Shown: piece after piece, positions 29,960-42,476 of the stretch
How the letters are laid out: every line of letters begins with the position of its first letter
Position numbering within the stretch: the stretch's first letter is position 1
Assembly (NCBI GenBank): GCA_905331475.1
Contig: CAJNYU010000621.1
Location: 1 to 64,000, forward strand
DNA length: 64,000 bases
Source of the DNA: Rotaria socialis
Taxonomy: Eukaryota > Rotifera > Eurotatoria > Philodinida > Philodinidae
Reading direction: 5' to 3'
Notes under the pieces: model-generated
What the model was told of the DNA's origin: nothing
Databases searched by the model: none
The model's input: only the letters and a program-made list of their open reading frames with translations
Position numbers and translations under genes: made by a program

Positions 29960-30657
29960 ATTGTGTAGAGAATACAATACGAGAAACAAACAAAAAGAAT
30001 GGAGAACACGACTGAACGGCTTTTGTTACTGCCGTTCGGTTATTTTTCTGCTTAAAAGATGTTGAATTGCTTCAGTTTACATAAGAAATGAATGAGTAAC
30101 TAACTGATTCTGCTTCACAACCGTTACAACAAATCTATAAAAAAAATACACATAAGAAAAAAAATCGATTTTTCTCTCTCTCGCTCGCTCATTCTAATGA
30201 TAAAATCAACTGAAATTTATATATATATATAATGTAACTTCAAGGTCGTATTTTGTACTATGGTGTCAAAGATAAATCGATGGTTTACAGTATACGCTTT
30301 CGTCGTCAATTTTGAAGTATATACCGAAAATAAAACACTTTTATTTTGTTACTAATTCAACTTAGATGCACAATTCTTACGTGATGAACTTTCAATCATA
30401 TGATGCTTGTGAATTCCATATGAATTCAGAAGGGAAACAAAGATAGAGATTCAAGTAATCCTTTACATACGCTGTTTTAGATTTGAATAAAAAAGAAACC
30501 CAACTGAAATATTTATTTTGGCGATAGCTAATAATGTTGAAGTGGTATTAACTTGAACTTTGGTTTTTTATTATCTCTGATATCTGTAAAAATAAAACTG
30601 TTGATTCAATCTTTATAGGATTAAAGTGTAAAAAGCAATTTAGTCTTAATCGCTCAC

Positions 30658-30781
30658 AGTAAAAAGAAGTTTTTTTTTTTTTTTTTTTAATTCCGAGGAA
30701 TTTTATTCGTGACATCCATACATTTTTTTGTGATTTTTGTACAATTTTTTGCGGACGCTTACGAAAAGTAAAAAGAAGTTT
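30658..30781 (-). mobile_element. Retroposed short RNA with poly(A) and 15-bp target duplication
   Basis: The 15-mer AGTAAAAAGAAGTTT occurs exactly at 30658-30672 and 30767-30781. Between the copies, read on the minus strand, lie about 78 nt of sequence ending in an A-run of about 16. An AATAAA hexamer sits about 14 nt before the A-run. Exact long duplications, a 3' A-tail and a poly(A) signal are the marks of LINE-type target-primed reverse transcription of a transcript. The source gene was not identified; a short SINE is the alternative. Confidence 0.7.
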
Positions 30782-32265
30782 GTTTTATTGCATTGATTCC
30801 GAAACACATTTCTTCAATAAACTTCCAGCATTTACCAATAACATCTCTCATTGCCTGTGGTACTGAGAAAGCGAGTGTTGCTAAGGTATATGTGATGGTC
30901 TATGCCACTTTTATGGCGTCTGTTACGATCGATGAATTTCTATAAAAAGAAACTCGCAACGTACTGCATAAATCTCAATAAAGTATGTCTACTGGTCGCT
31001 GAAAATCTGTATTCAATCGTCCTTACCTTACAATTTCAATTCACGTATTTTTGTAACATTGTTTAATGCATGTTGCGCATCTCTTTATTAGGAAATAAAT
31101 TTTATGAATAAAGAAGGAAAACTATCAAGACATACTTCATTGATTAACGATTTAGCTTATTTATTATGCATTATAAAAATGAAAGATTATAAAACCTGTA
31201 CGGAAATTTTGTCTGGATCATTTATGGTCATAATATAAATTCAAGCAGAGAGAAATAATCAGAATACAATAGGATGGTTTCGTGAATCTAATGAGAAAAA
31301 AAAATGGTTACCTGGTTTTTCTCCATAAATGACTAGATACTATTTTAATTGTAGCTGTGAAACCATTAGAAATTGACTGTATGCCAAATTAGGTTACAAC
31401 TGATAGAGACCGATTAATATGTTGTTGCGGTCTCGAAGGGATGAATTGAGAATCATAAAAAAATTCTTATCAATAAAGAAAAGAATTTTATAGGTTTGCA
31501 TTCGAGATAAGAGGTTTTTGTCGAATGAAAATTAGTCAAGTGTTTGCGTTTAATCTTTAGCAAAACTCATGGATATGGCCATTATTTCTATTGAAATTAT
31601 CAAGGTTGATATTTGTAATTACTTTACAATTATTTATGCACATCACACAAAAATAACTTGAATATTTACATTTATAATAAAGATCGAATCATGAATAGTC
31701 TGTTTGAACTCATGCTGAATTCACTGCCATGTCTCAGTAAGAGTAGGAAAATTAAAAAATATTCCAATCAGAAAAACATTCTTGCTGAATTAATAAGAAA
31801 TTTTCATTTTCTGCCAGCATTTTACTTTTTACGGGGGAAGAAAACGATTCAACACCGAAAAATGTACTGCACTAAAAAGAGCTATCTACTAGGCATCCAT
31901 TGTTGATAAATTACAAGATTTCGATTTAATGAAATGTTTAAATGCACCGGTTTGTTCTTGTTGTTAAGTGGAATAGTAAAAAATTAGCACATTTGCTCGT
32001 TAGCTACAGTAATGTTGAACTTGATGGTCAAACCTCACTCTTCAATACCTTTAGTTAATGGATTTCAAATAAAACAGTCAATTGATTTTCCAGAAGAAAA
32101 ATCTGTAGTAGCCGGTAAGACAGCTATTGAAATACAAACAAGTCTTCTTGGTCCGATTGGCTGTGGCTCCGATGGCAGAACTTTCTGAAATGGTTTGAAG
32201 TTGGTTGAAGAAAAACGATGCAAGTTAAAGTACAAGTAATCAAGGGATGAATTATATCAAAATTT

Positions 32266-32574
32266 TGTTATTCATTATCTGAAGTTGAAGCTATTTTAGC
32301 TGAAAATCGTAGTATGAAAGAAAAATGTTTAAATGGAATTGCACGATCGGTCTATTACAAATATTTGTATAGAAAAACTGACTTAACATCCTACGTTGTT
32401 AAAACAGCTGCTTTTTGGATGTCTAAAACCATTAAAATTGATGAAACTATATCAAATACTACTTTAGTTCACAATTGGATCGATTTTATATGACAACGTT
32501 TGGTGACAGGTTATTGTTCACATTACTTTATCGAAAATTTAAATCTATTTGCAACTCTAAACGTGAGGATGTAG
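32266..32574 (+). pseudogene. Mab-21 domain gene remnant
   Basis: In one frame the stretch reads about 102 codons containing SYVVKTAAFWMSKT and then GYCSHYFIENLNLF. These match the C-terminal helical part of Mab-21 domain proteins (the family that includes cGAS-like nucleotidyltransferases): SYHLKTALLW- and LPHYFIPELNLF-type motifs. An in-frame TGA at 32491-32493 interrupts it, and no catalytic N-terminal GS..D motif is visible upstream. Coding-like fragments continue toward 32910. It is a decayed copy. Confidence 0.5.
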
Positions 32575-34165
32575 ATAAAGTTTTTCTATTAACGCGTTAA
32601 AACGAGTCATTTATTAACAAAAATATGTATTTCTCGATCTGTATATCTCCTATATGATATTTTTTCAACTTACCAGTGTTATTATGAGCCAGCTTTAGTT
32701 AACATCTAGTTATAACAACAATAGTGCATTAAATCTACTGAATAAAAATATTGAGATAAACAGCAATGAAACCATTCTCAGCCAAGATCCTTACAATGAG
32801 CAAATATTTTCAAATGATTTCCAAAGACTACTAGCACCATTGATGGACTATGCTCTGTCATTGATATCGCAAGAACTAGAACAGCTCATTCATGCTGACT
32901 CCAATACTAGTTTACCAAATGCACAATCACAAATATATACTATTTCGGGTTAACTGGTGTCATATGTGAGTAGCTGATGTTGATGTGTATTCATTTGTTG
33001 TTGCCATAATCATTACAGATAGTATGAGCAATTCCAATGTTCGTTCTACACCCACCCTCTAGTTTATCATCTTGTAATTTTCAGACATGTACACACTCTT
33101 ATCAATGGTCAATAAATAGGGCTTTGTCTACATCGTACAATTACATCTTTAAGTCGATTAACGAATACTCATTATAATATATTAGTTGAAAAAACATTTC
33201 TGAACAATAAAAAATCGAGTGTTATTGTGCTACCCTCTATATTCTCTAAGACTCATTAGTCACCCTTGTTGTCGAATTCTAATTTCCTACTGTGACGAAG
33301 AAAATGAGCTCAAATAAAAATATGAAATTTTGAACTATATATGAATATCTATGAGTCATTTACTTGTTTTTTTTCTTCAAAAAAGAAAAAGAAATCGCCT
33401 GCGTCAGAACGAAGAAAAACAGATGATAGTCAGCGGTGGCGTTTGCATGTCATGATGATGTTGCATTTCTTTCGTTCTCTTTTTCCTTTTCTAGATTACA
33501 GCAGTGGCATATATAAATCTGTCATTTTCTCATACGTTGCTTCTCTATTTTCTGCGAAAGAAGAATTTTCTTTGGCACACGAATCACTGAATGGCATCTA
33601 CAAGACCTAATGAGATTTTCAACAGTAAGTCTAATTACACCATATCGATTTTTAATTGAATCGTTAAGTCGTTTCTACAGGTGTTTAAAGTTAGCTACTT
33701 CTCTTTTTTATCTTATCCGGAAAGGTTAAATACTACTAACTTAGTGAAAGCCTATGTACTTGAGCCCATTCAAAATTTGAATATTAAAATCTTAGTTTTC
33801 GAAAAACACGAGATCCACAAAAGCACATAGATGATATCTAATACTGAATTAAATTCTTTCTTGTCGAACAAGTTCTATGCATCGTAAGAAGAACGAAAAG
33901 TGAAAACTGTTTTACATTACTATTTTCTGGTTCACCAAGAGATCTCATCAGTATTTCATTTTCTTTTCATCTATGTTTCAACTACTAATTACCTCTTTCC
34001 GTGAAAACTAACAATTATTCAATTTATTCATGGAACCATTTCGAAAGAAAAATTCATTGAGGAAAGTCCAAATTTTTCTTTTTTTTTTTAAATTTCAATT
34101 AGCCAAAATCATCTTTAGTCTCCTAAACTTCTTTTTCATTTAAAGCACAGAATAACGGTGACACG

Positions 34166-35245
34166 ATGCATCGAGAATCTGCAAGCAACTCGTCATGTCA
34201 TATCGTTATCATCGGAGCTGGTGTTGCTGGTCTAGCTTGTGCCAGATATTTAACACATTCACTTAAGAATAAGTCATATAAAATTACAATACTTGAAGCT
34301 CGTGATCGCGTCGGTGGTCGAACATTGAGTATACCTGAGCTCAATCTTGATTTGGGAGCATCATGGATATTTTCACCTCACACCGCAGCACTATCACTTG
34401 TGCGTGAGCTCAATATTGGTACAATCGATCAATATGAAGATGGAATTTCGCTTATGAAATCCGGAAGTGACGTTCGACGTATGCACTTGGGTGAGATTCA
34501 CAACGGTGCTATACGTCTTAAAGGTGGATCAGGTAGTTTGTGTGCGACGCTACTCAATGAGCTAACTACAAAGAATCAAACAACAGTCGCTGTACAACTT
34601 AACTCACCAGTCATATCTATTACGTACGAAACTAACCAAAAAATCAATATAGAACTACGTGACAAAAAGTCAATAGTAGGCGATTACGTCGTTCTAGCTC
34701 TACCACCCAAACTATTTATATCAACGATTAAAATAACACCTCAATTACCAAAATCACTTATCGAAGAGCTCAACGACTGTGATACTTGGATGGCATCAAC
34801 ATGTAAAGCTATTCTACAGTACGAACGCGCATGGTGGAAAGATCAAAAGTTGAGTGGATTTGCTGTTTCACGTCAAAGCAACGCACAAGAATGGCACGAT
34901 GCCAGTAGTGATACTTGCAATGCTCTCTTTGTTTTTTGTTTACCTGGTACAACCAAACAACAGGTGATTGATGCTACTGTTAAAATATTTGGCAATGAAG
35001 CAACTATTCCAACAGCTGTACACATGGTCGATTGGAGTAATGAACGATTCACGTCAGGTTCGACAGATCACAGTTTTGGCGGTCATGCACATGCAAGTAA
35101 TATCTGTAGACAATCTCAATGGAATGGTCGACTATGGTTCGGCAATAGTGAAGTGAGCAATGCGCATGGTGGCTTTATTGAGGGTGCTGTTCGAAGAGGT
35201 GCACAAGTTGCTAATCAACTAACAGAATTGATCGTTGGGAAGTGA
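34166..35245 (+). CDS. Flavin-containing amine oxidase, intronless
   Basis: Predicted FAD-dependent oxidase of amines or polyamines. The 359-residue frame starts at an ATG just before the dinucleotide-binding fold. HIVIIGAGVAGLACARYL gives the GxGxxG motif (about 17-22), and EARDRVGGRT follows. A substrate-domain segment with LNLDLGASWIF follows, and the C-terminal FAD contact appears as GRLWFGNSEVSNAHGGFIEGA. It is shorter than animal monoamine oxidases (about 500 residues) and lacks a C-terminal membrane helix, so it should be soluble and is closer to compact microbial amine oxidases. It has no introns, unlike most neighbours, which is compatible with horizontal acquisition. The substrate cannot be told. 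Confidence 0.85.
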   Translation: MHRESASNSSCHIVIIGAGVAGLACARYLTHSLKNKSYKITILEARDRVGGRTLSIPELNLDLGASWIFSPHTAALSLVRELNIGTIDQYEDGISLMKSGSDVRRMHLGEIHNGAIRLKGGSGSLCATLLNELTTKNQTTVAVQLNSPVISITYETNQKINIELRDKKSIVGDYVVLALPPKLFISTIKITPQLPKSLIEELNDCDTWMASTCKAILQYERAWWKDQKLSGFAVSRQSNAQEWHDASSDTCNALFVFCLPGTTKQQVIDATVKIFGNEATIPTAVHMVDWSNERFTSGSTDHSFGGHAHASNICRQSQWNGRLWFGNSEVSNAHGGFIEGAVRRGAQVANQLTELIVGK

Positions 35246-36478
35246 TGTGTATCCTGATATGATGAGCCGATTTAGAAGAATAATGAAACGAACAGCTGAT
35301 TGTTTTTGTTTCAAACTTGTATGTTTATTTTTTTTCTGATTATGCTCTATAGTATTCAATACAATATTGTTCACTTCGTTTTTTTGCAATCAAAACCAAA
35401 TTCAGTCATAAAAGGACTGAAAAAAAGTAGGGATGTAGAATGTTATATTTAGAAATATATTGATAGAAACGATGTTCCAACAAATGTTATTTCTAGCCCT
35501 TTATAGTTTATTGCTGCTTTTCAATTGGTTTTGTATGAATTATTTTATTGATGCAAAATATGGGCAACATAGATATATTGGATATTTTCATAGTACTTCC
35601 GGATCCTGATTGAGCAAAACTGAGTTATAAACCAAGTATGCTTTGAACATGAAAACGTACGACTTCTGTATTCCAGAAGCAAACAAACGATCTATATCAT
35701 CCTACCAGAGAAACACCCATATGGAATAAATCATACCTATCAATACCCGTAAGCATAAAAATAGCTATCGAAATGATCCGTTGATTAACTAGTTGACACA
35801 AGTAAGCTTGACTAATAAGAAATCCCACTCACTGTTGATGTATCATGAGTGTACTTAAAGTGTCTGCCTTGAATCGATACAAATCATCATGAATCACAGC
35901 ATCGAAAGTAAATAATTGTAAAGAACGTCATTTGTTTTAAAAAAAAAAACTATCATTTGATCATACAGAAATAACAACGTCTTAATACTAAAGCAACTGC
36001 TACTGAAAACCCAACACAAACTCTGGCAGTCGAAGGTGTACGACTTTACCCGTAGATTGTGAGTAGTACAGAAAAGCTGTATTAACTACCATGTGAACAG
36101 ACAAATAATGAATTGCCCATTTAAACTAAGCTGTGAAAAATAGTCCAATCGTTGAGATAAATATTTATTTTGAGTGGAAAAATATCATTCACAGCGCAGA
36201 CATCACACATCGAGATATTCTAATACAGCAATAATGTATAATGAGAATCAAGTTTCAGACATTTGCTTTTCTCGTTCTGGTAAACTTGTCAAGTATCGCA
36301 CATAAATCGTTATCGGTGTGTTTTCTTATGACAGTTTTATTTATTCCATTCGTAATTCTTGGCCATATCACAGATTTCTATCTGCAACTGAAATTCTCGC
36401 ACTAAATAGCTTTGAATATTTCATTTACTGTAAAAAACAGTAAAAGGACAAAAAATGCGAACTGAGAAATATTGAACA
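35246..36478. other. Intergenic, amine oxidase to phosphatase
   Basis: The two genes are convergent. The 1.2 kb between them is AT-rich, and I see no coding exon, tRNA or clear repeat. Confidence 0.5.
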
Positions 36479-37118
36479 TCAAAATTTAAAACCTGTACGT
36501 TCAAAACGAAGTAGTTGTTGCAGAAAACCGATATTGGGGCATGCACATGGGCGCGCCTGATTCACGCGTAGAACAGCTTCGGTAGCACCAATATGGTATG
36601 CAGCTATCAAGTAGGCAGCAACTATCGTGGCCGAACGAGATACACCTGTATTTAAAAGAAGAAATAGTTTACATGTTTCATAGTTGCTGATTTTTATTAT
36701 TCATCATGTAACCTGCAGCACAATGAACCAAAACAGATCCATCATCGGTATTCAATGATTTACGAATAAAATCTAGTGCCACGGGAAAATGTGAGGAAAT
36801 GTCATAATTATCTTCATCATGAGTATCCAAAGTGAGAAGAACTATATGTGAATGACCGGAAACAGTAAAGAAATCGACAGGATACGATGTTGACCCTGTC
36901 ATATTCAGTACATACTTGATATGATGACGCTGCAGTTTTTCAAGGTTGCGAGCATCAGGCGCAGAACCAAGGAAAATACGATCACAAATCAATGATGGTG
37001 TCTCATCATCATCTTCCAAAAGTTTCCCGAACATTGTCGAATACAAACGACGTGCTTCTTTTGCAAAAACTTCATCTTCTGCAGAGGGAACAGCTTCGAT
37101 TTTCACAATCGAAGACAT
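36479..37118 (-). CDS. Atypical dual-specificity protein phosphatase, two exons
   Basis: Predicted phosphatase for phospho-Tyr and phospho-Ser/Thr. Exons 37118-36713 and 36645-36479 join across a 67-nt intron in phase 1 and give 190 residues. The intron splits the signature loop: VLVHCAAG on exon 1 and VSRSAT on exon 2 together form HCxxGxxRS. A general-acid Asp lies in LTLDTHDEDNYD. The DRIFLGSAPDARNLEKL and KYVLNMT segments are typical of the DUSP core. The C-terminus (NIGFLQQLLRFE) completes the fold, and there is no rhodanese/CH2 domain, so it is not a MAP-kinase phosphatase. The nucleophile and Arg are present, so it should be active. Confidence 0.9.
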
Positions 37119-39873
37119 CTCTCTATTTTATTGCAAGAGAAAAAAGATGTTGAAAATATAAATCGGGGTTTTCTTCAGTAACAGTTACCTTTATACACTT
37201 TGTAAATGTTTACCAATCCTTCTCAAACATACTAAGCATGACATTATAATAAAATAAATATAAAAGCACGTTGTTTTTTTTTGTTTTCTGCCGTCGGTTG
37301 TCAACTATCATGAAAATATTGTTGCGAATTTTTACCTATAACTATTAAACTTGACTGTTGAAGAGTAGCCATGGAATTACGTTTCCTCCATTCAACCGAA
37401 GCGTAAATCGCCATACAATCCAGTCTATGTTGACAATGTTCCACTTAGCTATCTTTGATAGGAATGTAAAAATAAAGATTAGTGAAAATTATTTAGGATA
37501 GTGTTCTATTGAGATAGATTAATAATGTTATCTTTCGTAATGCAATTAGCAATGATAACATATCTTTATCGATTCACTAGTTTGCTTGTACATTCCAGAA
37601 ATCCTATTGAATATTATCTATACTGTCAAATTCTGTTGCTGATTAATATTTTACGGTAAGGACAATTGTCGAGTTATCGGTATTGGAAAATACTACTTCA
37701 ATCGCAAATTCAAACCTTTTGAGGATCCGTAAAACATTTTGTATTCGATACTAAAGTGTATCTATTGTGTTCGTTGTAGTAATGAATTAGTAGATATAAT
37801 ATGTTTTATTTCTTGAATGCATTTATCAACTAAATCATTACTTTATACCTGATTGTTCGACACGAGGGAAGGACAATCAATGATAATATTCTAACGGATT
37901 ATTATGTTCGTACGTATTTTAAAGAATAAATTTCTATTCATTCAAGTATTCATCTAGTTCATTTAAATTTCTGCTGAACTATTACGAGAAGTGATACTAG
38001 AAGAAAATACTTTCGACTTGCCGTTACTTATCACGACGAAGAATTTCCTATCCGATCATAATATCGATCGTTGAATTTTAAATATCTATTTTTTTCCTGT
38101 ATGCTTCTTGTCGACGTCTATATATAAGATAGTTCCTTTCGTTATTTTTTTCATCCAATCTCGTTTCTTTAATGATTCATTTCGTTCACGTAATTTTTAC
38201 TAAGATAGCCTTTACAATCTTCTTGAAACATATAAAAATATGCATATTATACTCAGCTTCTCACTATATGCACTACAAGAACTAAATAAAAGAATTTTTT
38301 CGACTTTTGGAGATTAGTGAAATGAGATTTATTTTTCTTCGAAGACAAAAATCTGATTTAATATTACCCTAGTGAAAGTACTCGCCCAGCGAGTACGACT
38401 TTACAGCATGAGTACTCAGATTACTTGAGTGAGTACTCGATGAAATTTATGTGTAACTATACTTTTCATGTACTATGATGAGTACTCCACTGAGTTTTCT
38501 CTCTAAGAATTACTCGTACACGAAAATACGAGTACTCGAGGTAGTACTCATCGTTGTTTTTCAGAAGACATTTAACAAAACATCTATGCACTAGGATGTA
38601 CGAAAATAAAATAATATTGCGTAATTAAGATCAACTATATAATGAAATGAAAATTACGAAAGAACTTTAAAAATATATTATCAATTGTATCCTCCATATT
38701 TTGTGATGAGTCACTCATGTGACTTAATCAATTGGCTATTTAAAGAATAGAAAAAACAAAGTCACTTCATTTCAGCTATTCGTTTCTCGAGTAAGACCAA
38801 ACATTTATGTGAAAACATAAAATTATGTGTTAAATTTTACGTCTTAAATCAAAGACGAAATATCGTTTTAGATAAAATTAAATTTTTTGGGAAAACAAAT
38901 GAAACACTAGACGACTGAGAAAATTATTCACAAACTTATAGAATTCGATAGTCTGAAGAAACATCTATCATATAGAAGACAGTTGATACATTTTTTATTT
39001 TTTACTTAACGATTATAGTTTTCGATTTGAAATGTTCATAATTTATATAACGATCTAAAGTGAATGTGTATTGTTATCACTATCTTAATTTGATCCATAA
39101 TTTATTTCTCATGTCTGTTTGTGTTTACATATGCTTCAGTGTTCTTGATACAGATTTTTATTCATATTTTCTTACATTCTGTGGATAAATGTTTTATCAC
39201 TATATCATAATTAAACAAATTTAAAGACGATGAAACAATTCGTTTCTCAGATTCTTATGGTGTAACTCACTGTTCTATCATTAGTTTTTGAAATAAATAA
39301 ATTTTAAACTAGTAAAAGGATACTGAGCAATATATGTGCCTGAGTATTTTGACGAAAAGCCCACCAGAGTACTCACAAAACACTCGATTTTATGAGGCGA
39401 GTACTCAATAGTCGTACTCAGATACTCAAATCCTACTACAAGTACTACTAACGAGTACTCAAACCCCATGAGTACTCATGAATACTCGTGACATTTTCTA
39501 GCGTGAGTACTTTTTGAGTACTACCCTATGAGTACCTTCACTAGGGTAGCCATTAAAAAAAAACATGAATCTCGGTAGAAAAAAGTATGGCTCAGTATAA
39601 ATACGATTATTTCACTTTTGAATATTTGGTTCTGAACGTGAATATAAATGAAAGCTAGATTCCAATCATGATTTTGAATTTCTTAATGATAATATTTAAA
39701 TAATGAGCAAAGTACTTCTCAGATTGTTCACTAGGAAATTTATAAATTGAACATGATTTATCAACAAATAGTTAATAGCTCAAACCCACTAAGCTACACT
39801 ACTATTTAGATATTTATTTATATAATATGGATAGATTTTCTCATGAAAGTGTACATTTTCATTACAGAATTAG
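37119..39873. other. Intergenic with a 1.2-kb transposon-like element
   Basis: Outside the GAGTACTC-rich element at 38363-39550 the sequence is AT-rich and has no recognisable gene. The phosphatase and dehydrogenase genes diverge from this region. Confidence 0.5.
38363..39550. mobile_element. GAGTACTC-rich non-autonomous element with TA-flanked inverted ends
   Basis: The ends are TACCCTAGTGAAAGTACTC on the left and its near reverse complement GAGTACCTTCACTAGGGTA on the right. If the TA is the target duplication, the terminal repeat is CCCTAGTGAA, as in Tc1/mariner-type insertions. Roughly the first 200 and last 200 bp are packed with the palindrome GAGTACTC and close variants, in both orientations. 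The central 0.7 kb is AT-rich with no transposase frame. Confidence 0.7.
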
Positions 39874-40795
39874 ATGGAAATGAAGCGTATTCTTGTTACT
39901 GGTGCAGCCAATGGACTTGGTCGACATATGGCAACGAAGTTCCTCTGTCGAGGCTACTACGTCACATTGGCAGATAATGATACGACCTCTCTGAAATTAC
40001 TTGAACAACTACTTTCCAATGATCACTGTGTATTTCCACCAGGCTCCGGTCGCACAGTTCAAACACATGCTTTATTTTATAGCTGCAATATCAATGATGA
40101 ATCATCAGTATCTTCATGTATCACTTCGAGCATTGAGAAATTTTCCGGTTTGGATGCTCTCATTAATAATGCTGCTATTGCAAGTCCATGGATCGGTGGC
40201 AAAGACGATCCTAATACTCCGTTTGACGATGTACCTGTTTCACAATTTCGTAGTTTCATAGAAACAAACCTAATTGGTCCGTACATCTGCTCTCGGTACG
40301 CTGCTCCACATCTTCGTGCAACAAAAGGTTGTATAGTTAATATTTCATCAACACGAGCACTCCAATCAGAGGCTAACAATGAGGGCTATTCTGCAAGCAA
40401 GGCTGGTCTGATTGGACTTACACAAGCTATGGCTGTTAGTTTTACAGGTTCTGGTGTCAGAGTCAATGCGGTTTCACCTGGTTGGATCGATGTTCGTGAT
40501 ATGGATACGAAATACTTGGCTCAACAAAGCGAAGCAACTGTTATTCCTTCTCTGACTGAGTCGGATCATTCACAACATCCTGCTGGCCGTGTCGGTTTAC
40601 CTGAAGATATCACAAAAATTGTAGAATTTTTAGTAGATGATGTTAACGGCTTCATTACAGGACAGGTAATTAACAGAGTCCCTCCTCTTTCGTTGATTCA
40701 CAATGACGCATTTATTATTTCATGCTGTTTTTTACTCTTCATAGAACTTCGTCGTTGATGGTGGCATGACAAAGAAAATGATTTATCAAGAATGA
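39874..40795 (+). CDS. Short-chain dehydrogenase/reductase, two exons
   Basis: Predicted NAD(P)-dependent oxidoreductase with a classical SDR fold. Exons 39874-40665 and 40745-40795 join across a 79-nt intron in phase 0 and give 280 residues. It carries the cofactor motif TGAANGLG (about 10-16), NNAA (98-101), the catalytic Ser in NISS (158-159), and Tyr172/Lys176 in YSASK. It also has NAVSPGWID and a C-terminal NFVVDGGMTKK segment encoded by the second exon. That end is typical of bacterial-type glucose/ribitol-dehydrogenase-like SDRs (VDGG). The only intron lies just before the last 16 codons. ATG at 39874 or the ATG two codons later could be the start. Substrate unknown. Confidence 0.9.
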
Positions 40796-42476
40796 TTTAA
40801 CATTGAACATGAGTTCATCTCATTCAATTTATTTTGAATCGTGGGTGAGCTTTTTTCTCGAGGAAAATAAAACTCTATAGTACACTTATACTGTTTTTTT
40901 TCTTCTCTTCTTCAATTACTCCTCGAGTTATCATAATCGCTTAGTTGTTGCGCAGTCCTTCTAACAGATAATTGACCTTCTGTTGAAAGAATAACGGTTT
41001 TATCGATACCAAGTTAAAATTACGGGTGCATGAGAGTGTGTGATTGTTGTTTCTCATTTGGAACAGATCATAGTTAATCACTATGCAAATCTATTTGCGG
41101 CGACATTACAAATAAAATCAGTGCAGAACGTCAATGTAAGTTTTTATATGCATAATCTTGCTTATTTCTGAGTTTTTCACAACTCAATTGACGAAAGATA
41201 GATGTAAAAATAAGTAAACTAAGAGAGATAAATGAATAACATTGATGAGTTCACATAAATAGCTGACTTTCTTCGTTCATTGTAATATATGTGTATTTTT
41301 TTATACAGTTAAATATCTATCTATCGTTTCAAAATTTTCAAATATCCACAGTATACTTGCAAAGCTATATGCTCTTTCATTATTGCTGTAATCTTGATTC
41401 AAGTTTGTTTTTAATGTTCTATAATATAGAATCAGTTTAGAATTCATTTTTATAGTTGTACAATGTCCAATCGAGTAACAGTTTTATTCATAGTTGCCGA
41501 AATATTTATCAGAGTGAAGTCCTACTGTTTGCAATATGTTGACGCATAATTGGGTAAGTAGTAATGAAGTCCACTGATTTACATGGATGTGGTATGAATA
41601 ATCTTGCTATTTTGTAATGTTTCAGAAATGAAGGTTTTAGTAGATCGTGTAGTAATATTCAGAGCTCAGAACAATATCTTCGTACTGTGATTCTCGATCT
41701 TAAAACATGTATCTGAAATTATAATGAAACTTCAGCTTGTTAAGAATGTTTTTGTCTTAATGAACGTTGACCATAGTGACACCAAAAAATGTAAACAAAA
41801 TCTAGCATTATTTTAACTGTTTTTTAAACGTTACTATCAATATTTTTTAAGTTTCTTTGATACTCGCATAGCTCAATTCAGAATGCCATGCAAAATGTAT
41901 TTTGAATGTACTTTTATAATTGCTAACACGAAAACATACAGGGTACCCTCTTATGTGTACTAGTTTCTAAATGCAGAAAATGAATAGTTGGTTCTATCAT
42001 GAAACAAAGATTAGGAACTGAATCACCAGTATCATGTGATATAGCAGAGTTCCTATGTCGACCTGCGCATTTTGTTCTATGTGGTAACCAATGTCTAGCA
42101 TAAAAACAAATAAACATTATAATCGACTTTCATCTGATCTCAGAGTCGTATCTCGATTTCATATTTCCAGCTGACTATTGGCAATTTTTTGATGAATCGT
42201 TAGGTAAAATGTCGCGTATTGATTTATCAAGTCTACAAGATTTAACGATTGAAGAAAACTTCGGTAGACACATGTGTTCGAGTTCGAGTGGAATGTTGCT
42301 CTGACTATCTTGAGAAAACTATAAACACAGGCAAATATTTCGGTACGGAAACAAGATGAATGAATGCCCAAAAACTTTATTAAACTATTTAATTCGCGAG
42401 TGAGACAATATTGTTATGATGAATAAAAGCATAATATAGAAAGTACTGATTGTCTAGCCGTATGAAAAGTCTTGAA
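40796..42476. other. Intergenic, with one exon-like fragment
   Basis: No intact gene is seen. At about 42172-42303 a plus-strand stretch after a TTTCCAG acceptor-like sequence reads as DYWQFFDESLGKMSRIDLSS and continues to a stop. It looks like coding sequence but lacks partners; it may be an orphan exon of a lost gene. The rest is AT-rich. Confidence 0.4.

Larger units (their letters stand above)
29990..34165. other. Long non-coding stretch
   Basis: This 4.2-kb region has no intact gene. It holds a retroposed poly(A) sequence at 30658-30781 and a Mab-21-like gene remnant at 32266-32574, listed separately. Coding-like fragments flank that remnant (about 32012-32140 and 32730-32910). A CTACACCCACCCTC tract lies near 33047. 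The rest is AT-rich with no clear structure. Confidence 0.5.

Noticed and set aside
36946..37161. Plus-strand frame over the phosphatase N-terminus
   Set aside because: Antisense shadow of the conserved DUSP exon.
42172..42303. Exon-like fragment reading DYWQFFDESLGK
   Set aside because: Coding-like but isolated, with no partner exon or recognisable family, so not called as a gene.
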